A DNA stretch of 5,933 nucleotides from an uncultured Terriglobus sp. (GTDB lineage: Bacteria > Acidobacteriota > Terriglobia > Terriglobales > Acidobacteriaceae), in assembly GCA_937871605.1 (NCBI GenBank), contig CALMRM010000304.1, positions 1-5,933 on the forward strand. Direction: 5' to 3'. Position 1 is the first letter of the stretch, and the number at the start of each line of letters is the position of its first letter. The translations under genes and the position numbers were made by a program. Positions 1-5,127 of the stretch are shown here, one piece after another. Below the pieces are notes generated by a model. That model was given only the letters and a program-made list of their open reading frames with translations. It was not told the origin of the DNA and made no database searches.

Positions 1-824
1 CCGCCGTAGGTCTGCTGCCACAGCTCCAGGATGCGGTACTGCGCGGCACGCAGTTCGTCATCGTTGCGCGCCATCGCCGCCAGTGCCATGGGCAGCTCAT
101 GCGCGTTGGTGCCGATCGCTTCCAGGTCATGCTTATACGCGAGATACGTGTTGCTGGTCCCGGTGAACGTACCCTTCAGCTCGGCGTGCATGGCCTCCAC
201 GACGAACTCCTGCCAAAGGAACGAGTGCCTGCGCCGCGTGCCGAAATCGGCCACCGCCAAGCCCGGCACGCCACGCAGCATTTCGATCTTGCCCCACAGC
301 CGCGACTTGGCACGCGCATACAGGATGTCGAGCTCAAACTCGCTCATGCCCTTCAGCGCGGCGCGCGTCTTCAGTTCGTTCACAATGGAAAGCGCATAAA
401 TCTCCCACATGGTCACCGCGACCCACTCGCCCTCAAACGTCAGTTCGAACTGGCCGTCACGCTCGGCAAGCTGGTAGTCCGAAAGGCAGAAGCCGTGCTC
501 CAGCCACTCCAGAAACTCCGGCTCAAAGATCCCGCGTGTGCCATAGAACGTGTTGCCAGCCAGCCAGATCAGTTCTGACCGCCGAAAGCGCAGCCGCCGC
601 ACATGCTCCAGCTGCGCCACCACTGCCTCGCGCGGCACGGTCTCGCCCAGCCGGAACTTGGCATTGCGATTGTGCAGGCCAAAGCTCACACGCGTGTGCC
701 GAAAATGCTTCCAGATGAACTGCAGCATCAGCAGCTTGTAGAAGTCGGTGTCCAGCAGCGAGCGCACTATGGGGTCAAGGTCCCAGTTATGGTTATGCGC
801 GCGTTCCGAGAAGTTGATGATCAT
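1..824 (-). CDS. pncB: Nicotinate phosphoribosyltransferase, N-terminal part (cut by window edge)
   Basis: Makes nicotinate mononucleotide from nicotinate and PRPP with ATP hydrolysis, the entry step of NAD salvage in the cytoplasm. The minus strand is open from the ATG at 824-822 to the window edge: 274 complete codons of a family usually about 400 or more residues long, so the C-terminal third is missing. Visible family motifs are SLLDTDFYKLLMLQ (22-35), FYGTRG (93-98), DFGTRRRHS (193-201), GTSNTYLAY (222-230) and GTNAHE (238-243). His242 of the last motif matches the histidine that is phosphorylated in characterised enzymes (recalled, not aligned). The start is firm: an in-frame TAG lies at 839-837, only 12 nt upstream of the ATG, and the next ATG is inside the conserved motif. 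No Shine-Dalgarno sits at normal spacing; GGAG is about 25 nt upstream. The gene is divergent from the glycosidase and looks intact as far as seen. Confidence 0.95.
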   Translation of the reverse strand, partial: MIINFSERAHNHNWDLDPIVRSLLDTDFYKLLMLQFIWKHFRHTRVSFGLHNRNAKFRLGETVPREAVVAQLEHVRRLRFRRSELIWLAGNTFYGTRGIFEPEFLEWLEHGFCLSDYQLAERDGQFELTFEGEWVAVTMWEIYALSIVNELKTRAALKGMSEFELDILYARAKSRLWGKIEMLRGVPGLAVADFGTRRRHSFLWQEFVVEAMHAELKGTFTGTSNTYLAYKHDLEAIGTNAHELPMALAAMARNDDELRAAQYRILELWQQTYG

Positions 825-929
825 GCTGTAAGCAGCCTACCAAGACAGAACTCCGTTAACGCATGTTGACGCAGACACAGCAGCGCGCTCGACACAGGTC
901 TAGGATGAGGAGCGAGGACCGCAACGACC
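825..929. promoter_or_regulatory. Divergent intergenic region between pncB and the glycoside hydrolase
   Basis: These 105 bases separate two divergently transcribed genes, so promoters for both must lie here or just inside the genes. I do not see a convincing sigma-70 pair on either strand. On the plus strand a TTGACG (866-871) and a TAGGAT (901-906) are 29 bp apart, too far for one promoter. GTTAAC at 855-860 is a simple palindrome with no known meaning here. The boundaries are certain; the regulatory content is inferred from gene orientation only. Confidence 0.4.
907..918 (+). promoter_or_regulatory. Purine-rich ribosome binding site of the glycoside hydrolase
   Basis: A GAGGAGCGAGGA stretch contains two Shine-Dalgarno-like cores: AGGAG ending 17 nt before the ATG at 930, and GAGGA ending 11 nt before it. 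The second is at the usable edge of normal spacing. It supports the 930 start, which also yields a complete Tat signal peptide. Confidence 0.55.
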
Positions 930-2387
930 ATGCCCAACCGCTTCTCACGCCGTCAGTTTGGCCAATTTGCAGGCGCAGTCGCAGCCAGCGCCGCACTGCC
1001 TGTGCACCGTGTCGCCGCACAGCAACCAACTGCGGCTGGCTCGCGGCAGGCGCTCAGCTTTCCCGCGGGTTTCCTGTGGGGTTCGGCCACAGCGTCATAC
1101 CAGGTGGAAGGTGCGGTGCATGAGGATGGCCGCGGCACCAGCGTGTGGGACACCTTTGCCCACACACCCGGCAAAACGCACAACGGCGACACCGGTGACA
1201 TAGCCACGGACAGCTACCATCGCTACCCGGAAGACATTGCGCTGATGAAGACTCTGGGCCTGAAGACCTGCCGCTTTTCCGTGGCGTGGCCGCGCATCTT
1301 TCCCAACGGCACGGGCCAGCCCAATCAGCGTGGCATCGATCACTATCGCAAGTTCGCGGAAGCCCTGCGCGCCGCGGGCATCGAGCCGTACGGCACGCTG
1401 TACCACTGGGACCTGCCGCAGGTACTGGAAGACAAAGGCGGCTGGCAAAACCGCGATACAGCGCAGCTCTTTGCCGACTATGCCGGCTACACCGCGGGCA
1501 AGCTCAACGACCTGGTCACGCACTTCATGACCATGAACGAGATCAGCACATTTATCGATCTGGGCTACGGCAACGGCATTCACGCGCCCGGCCTGCAGCT
1601 ACCCCCGGGCAAGCTGGCGCAGGCACGCCACCACGCCGTGCTGGGCCACGGACTGGCGGTGCAGGCCATCCGTGCCAAGACAAAGGCTGCCACGCAGGTG
1701 GGTTCCGCTGAAAACCTGCAAGCCATCACGCCAGTCTTTGACGCGCCGGAGCATGTAGCCGCGTCACACAAGGCCATGGTGGAAGAGAACGCCGGGTATC
1801 TCACCGTCATGCAAACCGGCAACTACACCGATGCCTACCTCCAGCGGCTTGGCGCGGACGCACCCAAGTTCACGCCTGCCGAGCTCAAGGCCATCGGCAG
1901 TTCCACTGACTTCCAGGGCATCAACATCTACCAACCCACGTATGTGCGCGCGGCAGAGAACGCGGCGGGCTATGCCGTCGTCCCCGGGCCCTCGTCCTAC
2001 CCGCACATGCTCAGCCCGTGGCTCACCATCGGCCCAGAGGCGCTGTGCTGGGCACCCAGGCTGGCGGCTGAGGTCTTCGGCATCAAGGCGCTGTACATCA
2101 CGGAAAACGGCGCCTCGTCGGACGACAAGGTCGCACCCGACGGGCACATCTACGACACAGACCGCGTTATGTACCTGAAGAACTACCTCTCCAACCTGCA
2201 GCGCGCCACCGCGGAGGGTGTGCCGGTGAAGGGCTACTTCTGCTGGAGCCTGCTCGACAACTACGAGTGGGCCGACGGCTACGACAAGCGCTTCGGCATC
2301 ACCTACGTCGACTTCGCCACGCAGAAGCGCACGCCCAAGCTGAGCAGTGACTTCTACAAGAACGTGATTGCAAAGAACGCGTTGTAA
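930..2387 (+). CDS. Tat-exported glycoside hydrolase family 1 beta-glucosidase-like enzyme
   Basis: A 485-aa GH1 retaining glycosidase, expected to release terminal beta-linked glucose, galactose or a similar sugar from oligosaccharides or aryl glycosides. Residues 1-30 form a twin-arginine signal: SRRQFGQF (6-13) fits the S-R-R-x-F-x-x pattern and is followed by an Ala-rich hydrophobic stretch and a likely cleavage site near VAAQQ (28-32). The enzyme should therefore be exported folded to the periplasm or beyond. The GH1 TIM barrel follows from about 42: FLWGSATASYQVEGA (48-62, Q58 sugar contact), YHWDLP (158-163), TMNE (201-204, E204 acid/base), YITENG (389-394, E392 nucleophile) and WSLLDNYEW (439-447, E446/W447 in the glucose subsite). 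Both catalytic glutamates are present and the frame is intact. The residue after E204 is Ile rather than the usual Pro. Without the leader it has the normal GH1 length of about 450. The downstream secreted protein is 27 bp away, probably co-transcribed. The exact substrate cannot be read from sequence. Confidence 0.95.
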   Translation: MPNRFSRRQFGQFAGAVAASAALPVHRVAAQQPTAAGSRQALSFPAGFLWGSATASYQVEGAVHEDGRGTSVWDTFAHTPGKTHNGDTGDIATDSYHRYPEDIALMKTLGLKTCRFSVAWPRIFPNGTGQPNQRGIDHYRKFAEALRAAGIEPYGTLYHWDLPQVLEDKGGWQNRDTAQLFADYAGYTAGKLNDLVTHFMTMNEISTFIDLGYGNGIHAPGLQLPPGKLAQARHHAVLGHGLAVQAIRAKTKAATQVGSAENLQAITPVFDAPEHVAASHKAMVEENAGYLTVMQTGNYTDAYLQRLGADAPKFTPAELKAIGSSTDFQGINIYQPTYVRAAENAAGYAVVPGPSSYPHMLSPWLTIGPEALCWAPRLAAEVFGIKALYITENGASSDDKVAPDGHIYDTDRVMYLKNYLSNLQRATAEGVPVKGYFCWSLLDNYEWADGYDKRFGITYVDFATQKRTPKLSSDFYKNVIAKNAL

Positions 2388-2403
2388 ACGCAAACTCGCT
2401 ACG

Positions 2404-2410
2404 AAAGGGA
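2404..2410 (+). promoter_or_regulatory. Closely spaced Shine-Dalgarno before the small secreted protein
   Basis: AAAGGGA ends 4 nt before the ATG at 2415, shorter than ideal, and 16 nt before a second in-frame ATG at 2427 (residue 5). An out-of-frame ATG at 2411 directly abuts it and leads to a frame without family features. Either in-frame start preserves the signal peptide. I chose 2415 because the spacing to 2427 is too long. Confidence 0.45.
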
Positions 2411-2414
2411 ATGC

Positions 2415-3056
2415 ATGACTCTGCGGATGCTTGCTTCGCTGCTTTTCCTGTGCACGCTCCCACTCGCCTTTCAGCCAATAGCGGGTGCCCAAACACAAGG
2501 CCAGACGTTTACCGACGCAAGCCTCGGCATCACTTTCGACTACCCGGCGGACTTCGTCCCAGACACGCCAGCGAACCAGGGTGCAGATACCAAACGCTGC
2601 GCGGCCGTGCTCCTCTCCGTACGGACACCGGATGGTGCAAAAGGGCCCTTGGCGTCGCTCACCCTGCTGGAGTTCAAGCGTTCCTGCGCCACGGAGGAGC
2701 AGTGGAGCAATCATGACCGCCTGCTGGCCTCGATCACCAAAGCACTGTATGCGCAGCACGGTGCCCAGGCCATGGGTCAGCCCCTCGTCTACGACTACGG
2801 CAGTGACCTGACGGCGCAGCGGGTTCATATGTCTGCCATACGGCAGCAGTCCACAGACAGCAGCGGACAGCCACACGAAGTGCTGCTGATGGACCTCGCC
2901 ACCTTTGCCCACGACCGCGCCATTTGCTGGGTCATCCAGTCCTCTGATCTGGCTGAGTTCAACCAGTTGAGCAAAACGCTTGTAAGCTTCGACGGCAAGC
3001 GCAAGGTTCCACTCTTTCCTGCCACCATCCAGCCGAAACCTGCGGGGCAGCCGTAA
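2415..3056 (+). CDS. Small secreted protein of unknown function
   Basis: I do not recognise this 213-aa protein. Residues 1-26 are a Sec-type signal peptide with a hydrophobic core at 6-19 and a probable cleavage after AGA (23-25). Cys13 is not a lipobox cysteine because Leu precedes it, so a lipoprotein is unlikely. The mature part opens with TFTDASLGITFDYPADFV (31-48). This 'folded-domain opening' style is common in secreted acidobacterial proteins and loosely recalls PsbP/DcrB-like domains, which is inference only. A central segment (58-90) and a later one (133-193, with DLATFAHDRAICWVI and a terminal LSKTLVSFDG) alternate strand-like and helical stretches. There are three mature cysteines: C62, C91 and C171. 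The tail is Pro-rich (199-213). The gene lies 27 bp after the Tat-exported glycosidase, so a shared transcript and an envelope location are likely, but no functional link is shown. The minus strand carries a long open frame here that I judge a GC-rich shadow. Confidence 0.85.
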   Translation: MTLRMLASLLFLCTLPLAFQPIAGAQTQGQTFTDASLGITFDYPADFVPDTPANQGADTKRCAAVLLSVRTPDGAKGPLASLTLLEFKRSCATEEQWSNHDRLLASITKALYAQHGAQAMGQPLVYDYGSDLTAQRVHMSAIRQQSTDSSGQPHEVLLMDLATFAHDRAICWVIQSSDLAEFNQLSKTLVSFDGKRKVPLFPATIQPKPAGQP

Positions 3057-3118
3057 CCGAAACTTCATGCAGGTTGCCCTACCGGCAGTGGAAGGCACAC
3101 GATAAACTTGGAACTGAC

Positions 3119-4180
3119 ATGCCGACGAAACAGGAACTTCTCCAGACCCCCATCCAGCACATCGACATCACAGAGCACAACGTCGTCTCGCTGGTCGATG
3201 CGATGGCCACCATGGCCTACTCCTCCCGCGATCTGGCGCGTGCCGCCACGATCTACGACAGGATGCTGCGCGACACGGAGTGCGGCGTCATCCTGTGCCT
3301 GGCCGGGTCGCTGATTTCCGCGGGCCTGCAGAAGGTCATCGTCGACCTCCTCCGCAACCACATGGTGGATGCGATCGTTTCCACCGGCGCGAATATTGTG
3401 GACCAGGACTTCTTCGAAGCGCTCGGCTTCAAGCACTACGTGGCGGGTGAAGAGTACAAGTACGGCGCGGGCGACGCGGAATTGCGCGAGATGATGATCG
3501 ACCGCATCTATGACACCTTCATCGACGAAGAAGAGCTGCGCATCTGCGATGAGACGACCGAGAAGATCATCAACAGCATGACGCCGGGCGCGTACAGCTC
3601 GCGCGAGTACATTCGCGAGATGGGCAAGTACCTGCAGGCGAACGGCCGCACGCCGAAGAACGGCAACCCAGACAGCATCGTGCTGGCCGCGTATGAACTC
3701 GACGTTCCGATCTTTGTGCCCGCCTTCTCCGACTGCTCGTTCGGCTTCGGCATCGTGGCGCACCCGCACGCGCGCAAGGGCAAGCCGGTGTGCTCCATCG
3801 ACAGCGGTAAGGACTTCTACGAACTGACACAACTCAAAATCGAGAACCCGACCACCGGCCTGCTGATGATTGGTGGCGGCGTGCCCAAGAACTTCGCGCA
3901 GGACATTGTTGTTGCTGCCGACATCCTGGGCGTGGAAGCCTCCATGCACAAGTACGCCATCCAGATCACGGTGGCAGACGCGCGCGACGGTGCGCTCAGC
4001 GGCTCAACCCTGAAGGAAGCCAGCAGCTGGGGCAAGGTGGATCTGAACTACGAGCAAATGGTGTTCAGCGAAGCCACGATTGCCTTCCCGCTGATCGCCG
4101 GGTACGCCTTCCACAAGCAGGCTGCAGCGGCGCGCAGGGGCAAGCATTTCGCACAGGTTCTGGAGCCGGTTACGGCGTAA
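3119..4180 (+). CDS. Deoxyhypusine synthase-family protein, probable homospermidine synthase-like enzyme
   Basis: A 353-aa cytoplasmic NAD-dependent enzyme of the DHS fold. Eukaryotic DHS moves the aminobutyl group of spermidine to eIF5A. Bacteria lack eIF5A, and bacterial homologues are thought to make homospermidine or related polyamines. Motifs in order: HIDIT (14-18), LAGSLISAGL (61-70) and NHMVDAIVSTGANIVDQDFFEALG (80-103) of the Rossmann-like NAD region, PAFSDCSFGFG (201-211), GGGVPKN (252-258) and KEASSWGKVD (299-308). Against human DHS from memory, Lys306 matches catalytic K329, W304 matches W327, E300 matches E323 and D205 matches D238. Asn258 stands where human has H288, F210 where it has D243, and L293 where it has D316. 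The length is normal and the frame intact. The ATG at 3119 has GGAA at 3110-3113 and gives a typical N-terminus; a TTG at 3074 would add 15 unlikely residues. It follows the secreted protein by 62 bp and ends at a terminator. Family call is secure; product is inference. Confidence 0.9.
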   Translation: MPTKQELLQTPIQHIDITEHNVVSLVDAMATMAYSSRDLARAATIYDRMLRDTECGVILCLAGSLISAGLQKVIVDLLRNHMVDAIVSTGANIVDQDFFEALGFKHYVAGEEYKYGAGDAELREMMIDRIYDTFIDEEELRICDETTEKIINSMTPGAYSSREYIREMGKYLQANGRTPKNGNPDSIVLAAYELDVPIFVPAFSDCSFGFGIVAHPHARKGKPVCSIDSGKDFYELTQLKIENPTTGLLMIGGGVPKNFAQDIVVAADILGVEASMHKYAIQITVADARDGALSGSTLKEASSWGKVDLNYEQMVFSEATIAFPLIAGYAFHKQAAAARRGKHFAQVLEPVTA

Positions 4181-4197
4181 GTTTTCGCCAGTAAGAG

Positions 4198-4220
4198 GGC
4201 CAGCCTGCGGGCTGGCCTTT
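4198..4220 (+). terminator. Intrinsic terminator after the DHS-like gene
   Basis: An 8-bp perfect GC-rich stem, GGCCAGCC (4198-4205) with GGCTGGCC (4210-4217), closes a TGCG loop and is followed by TTTCATTT. The stem can be extended outward by a G-T and an A-T pair. It begins 17 nt after the stop codon of the DHS-like gene. The T-tract is short and interrupted, so efficiency is uncertain, but position and stem quality fit a Rho-independent terminator. Confidence 0.75.
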
Positions 4221-4240
4221 CATTTGCCATGTCCCTAGCA

Positions 4241-4356
4241 TTTGTCATCCCGACCGGAGCACGCAGTGCGGAGTGGAGGGACCTGCTTTCCTCTCGAGCT
4301 GCAGTGCTGCTCCGGGGGCAAACAGCAGGTCCCTTCGCTTCGGTCGGGATGACAAA
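4241..4356. repeat. 116-bp palindromic MITE/REP-like repeat element
   Basis: Perfect 16-bp terminal inverted repeats, TTTGTCATCCCGACCG (4241-4256) and CGGTCGGGATGACAAA (4341-4356), enclose a second perfect 11-bp pair, AGGGACCTGCT (4277-4287) and AGCAGGTCCCT (4324-4334). The segments between the outer and inner arms differ in length (20 nt on the left, 6 on the right), so the folded form has an asymmetric internal loop and a 36-nt apical region. The GTCATCCCGACCG/AGGGACCTGCT wording is familiar from short dispersed repeats in acidobacterial genomes, where such copies often give rise to spurious protein annotations (recalled). No transposase is present. It lies between a terminator and the next gene's upstream region. 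I see no obvious target duplication directly outside the arms. Confidence 0.8.
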
Positions 4357-4399
4357 GTCTGGGAGTTCTCTAAAGTGAAAACGCCGAGGTTGAACCAGC

Positions 4400-4405
4400 T
4401 ACACT
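4400..4405 (+). promoter_or_regulatory. Possible -10 box for a leaderless transcript
   Basis: TACACT matches four of six bases of TATAAT and ends 7 nt before the ATG at 4413, so a transcript starting at the usual distance would begin at or next to the start codon. No Shine-Dalgarno is present between the repeat element and the ATG. A weak -35 candidate, GTGAAA (4375-4380), is 19 bp upstream. This is suggestive only. Confidence 0.25.
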
Positions 4406-4412
4406 GGCACAC

Positions 4413-4730
4413 ATGGCCGACCTGACCCCGCCCGATGCCTTTGCAGGCGCGCACCTGATTGCAGAAGCGCATGAAGAACTCCGCGTGCTGCAGGATGCCG
4501 CTGCCGACCTGGAGAACTCGCGCACCATCGACGCGGAGGATCGTGCCACAGCCCTGCATGCCGCGCACAAGCTGCTGCAGCTGCTGGAACAGAGCGGCAC
4601 CGCGACGGGTGTACAGCACGCGCGCGAGATCATCACCACGCTGGACCACACGGGCCTGCCGCAGCCGGAGCGCCTGCAAGAGCAGGTGGACGCGCTGGCG
4701 CACCTGCTGTTTTCCGATACGGCGCAGTAG
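4413..4730 (+). CDS. Small helical cytoplasmic protein of unknown function
   Basis: I do not recognise this 105-aa acidic, cysteine-free protein. It has no signal peptide or membrane segment. It reads as three amphipathic helices: 8-34 (AHLIAEAHEELRVLQDAAADLE), 41-60 (AEDRATALHAAHKLLQLLEQ) and 84-101, with heptad-like leucine spacing in each that would suit a helical bundle or coiled-coil self-association. The general look recalls short helical DUF families of the DUF4404 type, but I cannot support that assignment. No Shine-Dalgarno precedes the ATG; leaderless initiation is possible. Start choice rests on the ATG being the first in frame after the repeat element and on its -10-like box. It is followed after 41 bp by the membrane protein and then the exporter, probably one transcript. 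Codon use looks like that of its neighbours (strong G/C at third positions), which supports real coding. Confidence 0.7.
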   Translation: MADLTPPDAFAGAHLIAEAHEELRVLQDAAADLENSRTIDAEDRATALHAAHKLLQLLEQSGTATGVQHAREIITTLDHTGLPQPERLQEQVDALAHLLFSDTAQ

Positions 4731-4771
4731 GCCGGACACAACCCCGCGCCACAGCCTCCATCCAAGCACAC

Positions 4772-5104
4772 ATGCACCTTCTGCTCGTCTGGCTGCTGAG
4801 CGCGTTATCACTCCTCATCGCGGCGTACGTCCTGCCCTCGGTCGAGATCGAAAGCTTCGGCACGGCCATGATTGCCGCCGCGCTCATCGGCCTGCTGAAT
4901 GCGACACTCGGCTTCCTGCTGCGCCTGATCGTATTCCCGCTCACATGGCTGCTGCCAGGGCTGGTGTATCTGATCTGCGACGCGATCATGATCTACATCG
5001 TCGCGCGCATGCTGCGTGGCTTTGCGGTGCGCAACTTCACCGCCGCGTTCCTGTGTGCGTTGGTCGTGGCCGTGGTCAACATCCTGCTGGGCGGCCTGCT
5101 GTAA
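4772..5104 (+). CDS. YvlD / phage holin family 4 (Phage_holin_4_2) membrane protein
   Basis: A 110-aa integral inner-membrane protein with four predicted helices: about 2-20, 29-47, 52-74 and 88-109. The pattern WLLSALSLLIAAYVLP (7-22), SFGTAMIAAALIGLLNA (28-44), the FPLTWLLPGLVYLICDAIM stretch (55-73) and the GFAVRNFTAAFLCALVVAVVN stretch (83-103) is typical of the Phage_holin_4_2 (YvlD) family: an N-terminal LLxWLLxALxLLxAAYxLP helix, the GLLNA motif and a final 'GFxVxxFxxAxLxAL' hairpin. Despite the name, chromosomal members are ordinary small membrane proteins of unknown role and there is no lysis gene nearby, so a holin function should not be assumed. No good Shine-Dalgarno lies before the ATG, so translation may be leaderless or coupled to the upstream gene. 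The exporter gene begins 23 bp downstream. Confidence 0.88.
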   Translation: MHLLLVWLLSALSLLIAAYVLPSVEIESFGTAMIAAALIGLLNATLGFLLRLIVFPLTWLLPGLVYLICDAIMIYIVARMLRGFAVRNFTAAFLCALVVAVVNILLGGLL

Positions 5105-5127
5105 CGGAGCGGCTAGCATAGAGGGAG

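Noticed and set aside
31..578. Plus-strand open frames in the first 600 bases
   Set aside because: This stretch is the reverse strand of pncB, whose conserved motifs are unmistakable on the minus strand.
866..906. TTGACG and TAGGAT as a sigma-70 promoter for the glycosidase
   Set aside because: The 29-bp spacing is far outside the usable range of about 16-19 bp, so they cannot form one promoter.
1764..3098. A 444-codon open frame on the minus strand, opposite the glycosidase end and the secreted protein
   Set aside because: It spans two well-supported plus-strand genes, its translation shows no recognisable motif or signal and is dominated by Arg/Gly/Val/Leu, and long antisense frames are expected where third codon positions are G/C-rich.
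3065..3949. A 294-codon minus-strand open frame opposite the DHS-like gene
   Set aside because: The plus strand encodes clear DHS motifs throughout; the antisense translation has no family signature.
3050..4176. A 10-bp inverted repeat, GCCGTAACCG (3050-3059) and CGGTTACGGC (4167-4176), around the DHS-like gene
   Set aside because: In a window this size several 10-bp inverted matches are expected by chance, and both copies lie at gene ends where stop codons constrain the sequence.
4245..4811. A 188-codon minus-strand open frame running from the palindromic repeat across the 105-aa gene
   Set aside because: Its C-terminal part is just a translation of the repeat arms, a common source of false proteins in genomes with this kind of repeat, and the rest is antisense to the 105-aa gene.
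4772..5104. Reading the holin-family protein as evidence of a prophage
   Set aside because: The family is widespread on bacterial chromosomes outside phages, and no endolysin, integrase, capsid or tail gene is nearby.
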